Part shown: positions 23,801 through 30,643 of the stretch, one piece after another | Numbering within the stretch: position 1 is the stretch's first letter | Layout of the letters: each line of letters starts with the position of its first letter | Assembly: GCA_002753735.1 (NCBI GenBank) | Contig: PEAN01000004.1 | Location: 51,160 to 115,159, forward strand | Source: Magnetococcales bacterium DCbin4 | Lineage (GTDB): Bacteria; Pseudomonadota; Magnetococcia; Magnetococcales; UBA8363 | Length of the DNA: 64,000 nt | Reading direction: 5' to 3' | Notes under the pieces: generated by a model | Database searches by the model: none | What the model saw: the letters and a program-made list of their open reading frames with translations, nothing else | Told to the model about the DNA's origin: nothing | Position numbers and translations under genes: made by a program

Positions 23801-24263
23801 CATCGTCTTCCTTGAGGGGCCGTTCCACTCCGTCCGCCCCCTTGGCCATGACTTCGCCGATCAATTGTCCCACCTTGCCAATGGGGGGACTTGCCGGGGA
23901 TGGGGGGGCTGAAGGAACGGGGGTGTCGTTCTGGGCGACCATGGTGGGTCCGGCAACCAGGGTTCCGGCCCGGGTGGGATCGATGGTCAGCAGGGCGTTG
24001 ATCGTGTCCGGCATGAGCAGGGCACCATTGGGGGCCTTGAGGACCGGGGGGATTGCGGCGTCAAAATATCCTTCCACCGTCATCGATTGTCCGTCGGGGG
24101 TCGAAATGACCAGGTCACCACCCTGACGCATGTAGCGCCCTCCGAGGAGCATTTCCACATGGGGAAGGGTGATTTCCGAATCCAGATCGGTCAGGCCCGC
24201 ATCGCCAGGATCGGCCTTGGATGAAAGGGGGTGCGGTTCGGGGGGGGTGGGGTGAATGCTCAT
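17808..24263 (-). CDS. Giant modular surface/secreted protein, paralog of 10032-17459: FecR-like domain, PTPTPVPEP linker, Ig-like, VCBS-like and CSPG/cadherin-3-like repeats, C-terminal Ca-binding region
   Basis: N-terminal ~300 aa almost identical to paralog; GTLYLNSATGAYLHVPANLNRL VCBS-like units; TFAQGAQVIITPSRLMATDIDTPAPELVYTLVTPPSLGTLNRNG CSPG-like units; DLDGDGVELTN. Confidence 0.85.
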   Translation of the reverse strand: MSIHPTPPEPHPLSSKADPGDAGLTDLDSEITLPHVEMLLGGRYMRQGGDLVISTPDGQSMTVEGYFDAAIPPVLKAPNGALLMPDTINALLTIDPTRAGTLVAGPTMVAQNDTPVPSAPPSPASPPIGKVGQLIGEVMAKGADGVERPLKEDDAVYKGDVLYTKKGGLVKLAFPDGTSFQLGEGAQAVLDKFIYNPEAKQGGFEATITKGIFSFQSGAISGLNEGRHSTIKTPTAVIGIRGSELSGEVTDDGSTTVVHTSGILDISDAKGQGTVTLIEPNTATQVVFGAGAPAPIFKAPDTFINRLNGQLDIEKAKGEKGQENNQDNQNNQGNDTTQPGDKPQAKTEETNNNKEAPAAEATTQNEEGIGETPAEEATTEARDAARDPEGIDEAPNPGQGQAPETTAPGRAEPALPAAGGAGADFIGNLADLIGTGGAFEQGDVTVEAVGQQVTTTPTAEPITLANLLGGNAEFTATPGVTPNLFLVTPTPVQNTMQSLLEPQIEPEPTPTAAPEPTPTPAPEPAPTPVPEPTPTPTPVPEPTPTPTPVPEPTPTPTPVPEPVPTPTPVPDPTPVPPRPIFIPPVDTRWDLTMAEDATQILFPRDLGLDEQDIDTLASIRIIQSVDGGSLLLDGAMVMINQEITLEDLEAGLLSYHPDENRFGDDYDTFDFNVRVKDEAAFDDTEFSVWLKVTPVNDRPQGTDKTQEVSGSHRFQPGDFGFSDVDHDAMASVRIDTLPEAGVLLLGDTVVSANQVIAASDIAQGRLHYSATVSDITVTLRFVVNDGTAEAAAANTLSFTIPHVNHSPTGSVSITGTPRTGATLTAANTLADTDGLGTIHYQWQANGTDIEGATGETLILTDHHVGKTIHVVAGYTDRYGTVERMSSGPTDSIQHTNHLPTGSVSISGETTAGKTLTASSTLADTDGLGPLHYQWQANGTDITGATTNTLTLTGDHVNQGIRVVVSYTDGYGTREQMLSSSTNPIVAADIRPTDTPPTLQTPTPIGYIDTLHVDVFSSVTGILNGSDPEGSTLRYGIAGGTLGNTVIGTATYTMSKEGTLGTLYLNSATGAYLHVPANLNRLTGDTTEGFSLTASDGSFSTTTQLSINVTATNDMPLLAAPGVIRYIDTIGPDTFANTLGILNGSDPDGSTLIYGLAGGSVGNTTINGVTYDRLQSGLHGTLYLNSETGAYLHVPGNFNGLASSTSESFIVTVSDGGLTRTANLNVNITASDNHAPVLNAVAPIALVDTIIRDTFTPTTGTLVGSDVENSPLSYDISGSSGTSMTLDDLHYDRSKSGDHGTLHLDSTTGAYVFLPNEEAINSRITATTEQFSFTVFDGERTGTTALDITIAASNDIPELTHNTGTTFAQGAQVIITPSRLMATDIDTPAPELVYTLVTPPSLGTLNRNGTILGTGDTFTQQEIDGNLLSYTHDGILDQNPLGNNDLFIFSLSDGDNTLSEQSFALTYNHPPILSTNVGASLFDGGNVIISTSRLLVTDDDTLPPELVYTLSSIPTHGTLTKAGQALTSGDTFTQEDINTGTLWYNHSDDGSTLDQFTFTVNDGDNTIAEENFSLTIQPALSLAGVHHATVGNEVFLGGDYIELGISHLGSFGTTGGKPADFYGTANDSRIGMSFDHDGFNQGINSAIDFFLPGSPEERWTVGYYSAGTPHIGTNSALEGGSDITISSITDTSSGSTLSATIAATYNGSLAIQQSICFSVNSLFFRNIVTLTNVSDATIDSVRFMRSFDPDNTEYQGGDYTTINTIVHQEANNSMVQALSLPGDYYHGLTQTQAAVLFYSDDARAQVSAFPSYYNGTYTAGYGNDGFRIINLYDPGVYESAPAAGTVYTADQGISITFDVGSLESGASATFSYYTSLDNRDAGSVLASINQWGGDPLVLDLDGDGVELTNVETAPFAFDMNADGTLDRTGWVGGGDGLLVMDRNANGVIDDIRELFSEYFSPGSQGSLEALATLDENKDHRIDQHDSRFGELRVWTSEGNLVDLDHENISALILDAATTPEGTGLAGNTITGLAGFEKVDGTTGIMAEIRFAHESGTGTPPEATTQASEMDAATFDQKFMETMTLFSDGPVGSDVGSTPPPLDPFMQGTTDWMPTRFDDITPDAILDGFHSWHEDPQPDHVISHETELMNFMQ
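22561..22680. repeat. 30-bp coding tandem repeat (about 4 units) encoding the PTPTPVPEP-type linker
   Basis: Units of ggcgtcggcgtcggggtgggctctggcaca in register, with degenerate continuation to ~22745. Confidence 0.9.
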
Positions 24264-24536
24264 GGCTTGTTCCCAAAGAAAGGATACGAAATCGAGCGTT
24301 GGATGGGGTATTGCAAAAGCACAGCCATTTCTTCAAGTCGATCCCTCATTGAGTAAGTATAACACATATTTAATGATATTTTCAACGAAGTTTTCCATCG
24401 TGGTCAAACTGCCAGACATGCAATTTTCCCGGTTTTTCCAGAAATGCGACTGTGGTACGCTGCCTGAACTTTCGACGTTCATGGGTTCATGAATTCATCA
24501 TGTTATAGATCATCAAATAGGGTGGGACCGAAGGAC

Positions 24537-25673
24537 ATGACTGTATCAAAGGGACTTTCTGGGGGATTTCCTGGTATTGTGATTGGGTGGTTTCTGCTGT
24601 TTGTTTCCGGAGTGAATGCTGCTGCACCTGCGGATGACAAGGCACCCAGCCTGCTGAAAACGCCATCGGAGGCCTGCCAGTCGTGTCACAAGCTGATCCA
24701 TGAACAGTGGCAGAAATCGGCCCATGGGCAGCCATCCACGGCATCGCTGCTCTACCGGGCATTACTTCGACCGGATGCGGGTTGTGATAAATGTCATGCG
24801 CCATTGGCCAAGGATCAGGAACACTTTGCCAATGATGGTGCCGTTCCTTGCGTCGTCTGCCATACCCTGGAAACCTTCCGGCACGAGGCGAAGGGGGTGG
24901 GGGTGGAACTCTATTCGGTGAATGAACGCGTCGTTCAGGGACCGAACGGGGCATGGTTCGGAGCCAAGGGGGCGGTTCCCCCCGGGAGCGGTGATGAGGA
25001 GTTGGCGAGCAACCCGTTTTTCCACCATGCCAATCCTGAACTCTTCCGGACTCCGGTTGCCTGTCAGGGATGCCATGATCCTCAGAAGAAAGGGGATCCG
25101 AAGGCGTATTCCGTTGCCTGCCAAAACTGTCACATGCCGGTGGCGGGTGGTTTTGCCGATCATGGGACTCCGGCAGGGAAATCGTTACGGATGGTCAAAC
25201 GGGGTCCGATATTGTCGCTTCAGGCGGGTCGGGAAGGGAAGGATTTGAATATCCAGGTCAAACTGACCAATCTGTTGCCGCATCCTTTTCCCAATGGGGG
25301 TCCGTTCGTGGTCGGGGTGATGCGTTTGACGTTGTTGGATGCCCGGGGCGAAGTGTTGTGGGAAAATATCGAGAAGAAGAATATGGATCAGGATCCCAAG
25401 GCATTGTTTGCCTTGACGGTGGCTGATGACCTTGGACATCCGGCACCGCCCAGGGCCGTCACCACCCAACCGCCCAAGGAGAGCCGATTGAAGCCCGGTG
25501 AGACCCGTACTCTGGGATACCGATTGCAACAGCCTTCGGCGGCGCTGGTGCGTGCCGAGGTGATCGTTCTGCCTTTGGCGCCCTGGTGGTTGGACAAGCT
25601 GCCTGAAGGGAACAGGGAATTGCCCAAGGGACTTTTGGCAGCCAGAAGCGAGGTGAAACTGGCTGGACAATGA
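24537..25673 (+). CDS. Exported multiheme c-type cytochrome (5 CXXCH)
   Basis: Signal peptide from MTVSKGL; CQSCH, CDKCH, CVVCH, CQGCH, CQNCH. ORF open from 24489. Confidence 0.85.
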   Translation: MTVSKGLSGGFPGIVIGWFLLFVSGVNAAAPADDKAPSLLKTPSEACQSCHKLIHEQWQKSAHGQPSTASLLYRALLRPDAGCDKCHAPLAKDQEHFANDGAVPCVVCHTLETFRHEAKGVGVELYSVNERVVQGPNGAWFGAKGAVPPGSGDEELASNPFFHHANPELFRTPVACQGCHDPQKKGDPKAYSVACQNCHMPVAGGFADHGTPAGKSLRMVKRGPILSLQAGREGKDLNIQVKLTNLLPHPFPNGGPFVVGVMRLTLLDARGEVLWENIEKKNMDQDPKALFALTVADDLGHPAPPRAVTTQPPKESRLKPGETRTLGYRLQQPSAALVRAEVIVLPLAPWWLDKLPEGNRELPKGLLAARSEVKLAGQ

Positions 25674-25677
25674 TGTT

Positions 25678-26712
25678 ATGTTTTGGTGGGGACACACGAT
25701 GATCAGGACAAAGATCGGAACTGGGGTGAAGTTGTTGTGGGTGGTGATCCTGATGTTGGGGGTGGGCGTTTCGATGGCAGGGGAATATCCTGACCCGGCG
25801 AAATTTTCAGGACCCGATGCCTGTGGCAGCGAATGTCACAAGGGAGAGGTCGCCGTCTGGAAGGAGACCCGGCATGCCTTGACGTTCAAGGAAATGGAAA
25901 CCAGTGAGAAGGGCAAGGAAATTGCGGAGAAGATGGGGGTCAAACGGCCAAAAACCGCCGATGAGTGTGCTTTTTGTCATTTCACCCGGATGGTGGTTGA
26001 CGGCAAGGTTCAGGTGACGGCGGGTCCCACATGCGAATCGTGTCACGGTGCCGGTCGGGATTGGATCAAGATCCACGGTGACTACGGCGGCAAGGATGTC
26101 AAGAAAGAGGACGAAAAGCCCGAACACAAGGCACAACGTCTGGAACAATCGCTCAAGGGGGGATTGATTCCGCCCAAGGATCTTTATTTGTGGGTTCGCA
26201 ATTGTTTCTCCTGCCACCTGGGGCATGATGAAAAGCTGGTCAATGTCGGCGGTCATACCCCGGGCAGCAACATTGAACTGGTCTCCTGGACCCAGGGCAA
26301 GCCGGGGAAGGCGGGGTCCATCCGGCATAACGTATTCTATTCCAAAGATAATGTACCCGCATCCGTCGAGCGGCGGCGTTTGATTTTCGTCGTGGGACTG
26401 ATGACTGAAATTGAATATGGTCTGCGTGCCATTGGCAAGGCGACCCAGAAGGATACCTTTGCCACCAAGATGGCCCGCCGGGTCAAGACCGCCTGGGATA
26501 AACTTCAATTGGTTTCCCAGGCGGTCGAGATCAAGGAAGTCAAGGAATTGCTTGCCGGGACGGCCGCCATTGAAAAGGAACTCAAATTGAACAATTCAGC
26601 TCCGTTGAACCAATTGGCCGATAAAGTTGGCGTGGCGACAAAGACAGTGGCCCAGGGGTATGATGGCAAGGCGTGGGCGGCGGTGGATGGGATGATTCCC
26701 TATACCCCTTGA
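25678..26712 (+). CDS. Exported multiheme cytochrome, c554-like (start possibly 25699)
   Basis: Signal peptide; CGSECH (CX3CH), CAFCH, CESCH, CFSCH. Confidence 0.8.
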   Translation: MFWWGHTMIRTKIGTGVKLLWVVILMLGVGVSMAGEYPDPAKFSGPDACGSECHKGEVAVWKETRHALTFKEMETSEKGKEIAEKMGVKRPKTADECAFCHFTRMVVDGKVQVTAGPTCESCHGAGRDWIKIHGDYGGKDVKKEDEKPEHKAQRLEQSLKGGLIPPKDLYLWVRNCFSCHLGHDEKLVNVGGHTPGSNIELVSWTQGKPGKAGSIRHNVFYSKDNVPASVERRRLIFVVGLMTEIEYGLRAIGKATQKDTFATKMARRVKTAWDKLQLVSQAVEIKEVKELLAGTAAIEKELKLNNSAPLNQLADKVGVATKTVAQGYDGKAWAAVDGMIPYTP

Positions 26713-26799
26713 CGTGTTCCAGGGATTGCAAAAATAACGGTTAGAATATCAGGGGTTTTGCGGGTTTGCCCAAAAGCCCCTTTTTTTCTTGAATCATCA

Positions 26800-28083
26800 A
26801 TGTTCAAGGACCGACCCATGTCGCTGGTGGAACTTTCCGACCCATCACAACTGTTCTGGCTGTCCGGTTTCGTTTTTGTCGTGGTTGTGGCCATCCAGGG
26901 GGTGCTGTCACTGGTCGCTCTGTTTGGACGACAACGGTTGCAATCGCGTCTGGCACGGGAACAGTTGCAGCTCTTGAAAAACCAGGTGACCCAGACGGCG
27001 GCGCTCTACCAAACCCAGATCGACATGAAACGCTCCATCTGGTCGGGATTGCGCAAATTTCGCATCGTCAAGAAACAGTCTGAAGCACGCGACGTCGTCT
27101 CTTTTCACCTCAAGCCGGAGGATGGCGGGGCGTTGCCGGGTTATTATCCGGGTCAATTCTTGACCTTCCAGGTTTGGCCCCACAAGGGGGGTAAATCGGT
27201 GACCCGATGTTATTCCCTTTCCAGTTCGCCCCGGGAAACCGATCATTACCGGGTCACCATCAAGCGCATCGGTGCCGGTGTCGATGGCAAACCAGGGTTG
27301 GTGTCCAATTATTTCATCGATTCCCTCAATGAAGGCGATACGGTGGATGTCCGGTCCCCGGCGGGCCATTTTTTTCTGGATGAATCCCGTCCCGGGCCCG
27401 TTGTGCTGATTGGCGGTGGCGTTGGCATCACCCCCGTTTTCTCCATGCTTTCGGTTTTGGCAACGGCTTCGGTCCCACGGGATACCTGGTTTTTCCATGG
27501 GGTCAAGAATGGTGATCAACACCTGTGGAAGGAATCCCTGACGAACCTGGCCGCGGCTCGGGAACATATCCGTTTGCATGTCTGTTACAGTCAACCCAAT
27601 CCCGATGATCGCGAAGGGATCGATTATCACCATCGGGGCCATGTGGATATCGACTTGTTGAAACAACTGCTCCCCTCCAACAATTTTGATTTTTTCATCT
27701 GTGGTCCCGCGGCCATGATGAATTCGCTCGTCACCAACCTGCTGCAATGGGGGGTACCGGAAGGCCGTATTCATGTTGAGACCTTCAATCCCGCCAGTAC
27801 CCGGCGGGCCGAAGGATCCTCTGCCAGCAAGAGGAAGGTACGTTTCCTGCGTTCGGGCAAGGGGGGGACCTGGCCCGATGATGGTCAAACCTTGTTGTCC
27901 ATCGCTGAAAGCCTCAAGATCCCGATGGATAGCGGATGTCAGGTCGGCCATTGCGGGGCCTGCAAGACCGTCTTGAAGCAGGGCGAGGTGACCTATCAGA
28001 CGGAACCGAGCAGCCCGCCCGAACCGGGAACCGTCCTGGCCTGTATCGCCCTTCCCAAAACCGATCTGGAAGTGGATGCCTGA
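26800..28083 (+). CDS. Membrane-anchored FAD/NAD(P) oxidoreductase with C-terminal plant-type 2Fe-2S domain
   Basis: N-terminal TM; VTRCYSLSSSPRETDHYRVTIKR FAD motif; GPVVLIGGGVGITPVFSML NAD motif; DSGCQVGHCGACKTVL...LAC 2Fe-2S ligands. Confidence 0.9.
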   Translation: MFKDRPMSLVELSDPSQLFWLSGFVFVVVVAIQGVLSLVALFGRQRLQSRLAREQLQLLKNQVTQTAALYQTQIDMKRSIWSGLRKFRIVKKQSEARDVVSFHLKPEDGGALPGYYPGQFLTFQVWPHKGGKSVTRCYSLSSSPRETDHYRVTIKRIGAGVDGKPGLVSNYFIDSLNEGDTVDVRSPAGHFFLDESRPGPVVLIGGGVGITPVFSMLSVLATASVPRDTWFFHGVKNGDQHLWKESLTNLAAAREHIRLHVCYSQPNPDDREGIDYHHRGHVDIDLLKQLLPSNNFDFFICGPAAMMNSLVTNLLQWGVPEGRIHVETFNPASTRRAEGSSASKRKVRFLRSGKGGTWPDDGQTLLSIAESLKIPMDSGCQVGHCGACKTVLKQGEVTYQTEPSSPPEPGTVLACIALPKTDLEVDA

Positions 28084-28085
28084 AG

Positions 28086-29825
28086 ATGGGGATCACCGGC
28101 GCCACCAGACGGGATGGGGAGGAGGTGATGGATGAAGCCTTCGATCCGTTCATGAGCAACGAAACCCTGGAGCGGATTTTGGCACAGGATTTGTTTGCCA
28201 AGATGGACCCCTCTACCTTTCCCCCCTCCAATTCGTTGCGCCAGATCGTGCGTCGTCACACCCGTCTGCGAACTTTTCCCAAAGGGGTATTGGTGGTACG
28301 TGCCGGAGCCTATGGCAATTCCGCCTTCTACACGTTGGCGGGACGATTGCGCATCGTACTGCCGCCAGGGCTGCCAGATGACATCCTCGGGCGCATGACG
28401 ACCCGGCGCAAGGGGGCCTGGGAATTGTTGCGCCTCCTGTGGCAGCGGCATCCCCAATTCCCGGAGGTGCGGCAAATCCGCGATGATACCGACAGGGTGG
28501 GGACCCTGTCGGCCATGGACGACGACGGGGGTATTCACATCCGGCTCCCTTCGCTGGAAGCGGCTTTGCGGGATTACAAGACCATCGAACTGGAACCCCA
28601 TACCCTGTTTGGTGAAATCGGTGCTCTGACCCGTTTTCCAAGGAATGTCAGTGTCTTTACCGAGGAAGATTCGGAACTGGTCGATATTCGTTGGCAGGGA
28701 TTGCGCGATCTGCGCAAGTTCAATGAGGATTTTCGTCAACGGCTGGATACCCTGTTTCGTGAACGTTCCATCAAGGCGTTCATCAAGGATTCCTATCTGT
28801 TCCAACATTTGAGTCCCGAGGCCCAGGACGGCCTGGAACAATGGATCGGTTTTGAAACCTATGGCGACCTTGATTGGCGGGCGGAACATCGCCGGTTGTC
28901 CTTGAGTTCGCCCCGGCAACGGATCGAGGCGGAACCCTTGATTGCCCGGGAACGGGAATCGGCGGATCACCTGATCATGATTGTTTCAGGCTTTGCCCGC
29001 ATCAGTCAACGGCTCAACCATGGCCACAAAACGGTGGGATTTTTGGGACGCAACCGCTATTTCGGGTTGCCCGAGGTGATCGGAACCGGGAAGGAAGGTT
29101 CCAGGGAACGGTATGAATTCTCCCTGCGTGCCCTGGGGTATGTCCATGTCCTCAAGGTGCCCACCGACATCATGAGAACCCTGGTGGTTCCTGGTTTGCC
29201 CGCCCATCTCCGCCCTGCGGTTGGTGGTGCGGGGCCGCGGAAAAAAAAATGGTTCTCTCTGGCCAGACCACAGGGGCGGGACGGGTTGCAGGAGGGGTTG
29301 CTCGAATTTTTCGTGGAACATCGGATCATCAATGGAACCGCGACGATGTTGATTCATCTGGAACGATGTGTCCGCTGTGATGATTGTGTCGCCGTCTGTG
29401 CCAAACTGCACCAGGGAAACCCTCGATTTCTCCGCCATGGCAAACGCCATGGGGCCATCATGGTGGCGATGGCCTGCATGCATTGTCAGGATCCGGTGTG
29501 TATGATTGGATGTCCCACCGGTGCCATTCAGCGTGCCCCGGCCGGGGGACAGGTGGTGGTCAACGAGACCCTTTGTATCGGTTGCGCCTCCTGTGCCCAG
29601 AGCTGCCCCTATGAGGCGATCCGGATGGTGACGGTCCGCCACGGTGATGGTACCGTCATTGCCGATGCAACCACGGGCAATCAGGTCCAGAAGGCGACCA
29701 AGTGTGATTTGTGCCTTGAATATCCCAGCGCCCCAGCGTGTCAGTACTCCTGTCCGCATGATGCCCTGTACCGGGCCGACATGCGGGATACCCGGGGGTT
29801 GCGTCAATGGATGGCCCGCCGATGA
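28086..29825 (+). CDS. Cyclic-nucleotide-binding-like protein fused to a four-cluster 4Fe-4S ferredoxin domain (start 28086 or 28128)
   Basis: Two cNMP-binding-like modules (HTLFGEIGALTRFPRNVSVFTEEDSELV; VGFLGRNRYFGLPEVIGTG); Cys groups CVRCDDCVAVC, CMHCQDPVCMIGC, CIGCASCAQSC, CDLCLEYPSAPACQYSC. Confidence 0.85.
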   Translation: MGITGATRRDGEEVMDEAFDPFMSNETLERILAQDLFAKMDPSTFPPSNSLRQIVRRHTRLRTFPKGVLVVRAGAYGNSAFYTLAGRLRIVLPPGLPDDILGRMTTRRKGAWELLRLLWQRHPQFPEVRQIRDDTDRVGTLSAMDDDGGIHIRLPSLEAALRDYKTIELEPHTLFGEIGALTRFPRNVSVFTEEDSELVDIRWQGLRDLRKFNEDFRQRLDTLFRERSIKAFIKDSYLFQHLSPEAQDGLEQWIGFETYGDLDWRAEHRRLSLSSPRQRIEAEPLIARERESADHLIMIVSGFARISQRLNHGHKTVGFLGRNRYFGLPEVIGTGKEGSRERYEFSLRALGYVHVLKVPTDIMRTLVVPGLPAHLRPAVGGAGPRKKKWFSLARPQGRDGLQEGLLEFFVEHRIINGTATMLIHLERCVRCDDCVAVCAKLHQGNPRFLRHGKRHGAIMVAMACMHCQDPVCMIGCPTGAIQRAPAGGQVVVNETLCIGCASCAQSCPYEAIRMVTVRHGDGTVIADATTGNQVQKATKCDLCLEYPSAPACQYSCPHDALYRADMRDTRGLRQWMARR

Positions 29826-30643
29826 ATCATCGTTTCCTCCTTGGCCTGTCGGCTGTTCTGGTCTTTGCCACCGTGGCTGCGGTCTGGGTGAGCGAACGGC
29901 TGTTTCTTTCGTTTCTGGAAATTCCCGCCTATGTCTCCGGTTGGTTTTTGGTGGTGGCCCTGATGTTGGTGACCATCCTCCCTTTGCGTAAGAACATCGT
30001 CGTCCCATCGTTTGGGTCGGTTGCATTGTGGTATCGGATCCATCTGGTATGTGGGTTGTTGGCGGTGGTCCTGTTTTTTCTGCATCTGCCGTGGCGGCTC
30101 CCTTCGGGTGGATTGGAAACTTTGCTTGCGGTTTTGTTCGGCCTGTTGGCGGTGAGTGGCCTTGTAGGATTTGTCATCATCCAAATTTTTCCACGGCGTC
30201 TGACCCTCAAGGGCGAGGAGGTGTTCCTATCCCGCATTCCCGCACTGCGGGAACAATTGCGGGCGGAGGTGGAACAACGGGTTGTGGAGACCATTCATGA
30301 AACCGGTTCCACGACCTTGGCCGATTATTATACCACCAAACTCCATGATTATTTTGTCCGGACCCGTCACACCTGGACCCATCTGGTCGCTTCGGGTCGG
30401 CCAAGATTTTCAATTTTGACCGAAATGAATGATCTGATCCGCTATCTGGATGATCGGGAACGGGCGACCCTGGAAAAATTGATCAGCCTGGTCAAGAAAA
30501 AGGAAATTCTTGATGTTCATCATGCGTTGCAGGGGGCGTTGCGCCGGTGGTTGTTGTTGCATGCACCGCTGACCTGGGCGTTGTGGATGTTGATTGTGTT
30601 GCATGTGATCATGGCCTATGGCTTTCGCGAAGGGGTGCCATGA
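29822..30643 (+). CDS. Integral membrane b-type cytochrome-like protein
   Basis: Hydrophobic helices; two H-X13-H pairs: HLVCGLLAVVLFFLH and HAPLTWALWMLIVLH. ORF track start is 29807. Confidence 0.7.
   Translation: MNHRFLLGLSAVLVFATVAAVWVSERLFLSFLEIPAYVSGWFLVVALMLVTILPLRKNIVVPSFGSVALWYRIHLVCGLLAVVLFFLHLPWRLPSGGLETLLAVLFGLLAVSGLVGFVIIQIFPRRLTLKGEEVFLSRIPALREQLRAEVEQRVVETIHETGSTTLADYYTTKLHDYFVRTRHTWTHLVASGRPRFSILTEMNDLIRYLDDRERATLEKLISLVKKKEILDVHHALQGALRRWLLLHAPLTWALWMLIVLHVIMAYGFREGVP

Noticed and set aside
26908-27951. 347-aa minus-strand ORF
   Set aside because: Antisense to the FAD/2Fe-2S reductase; no motif.
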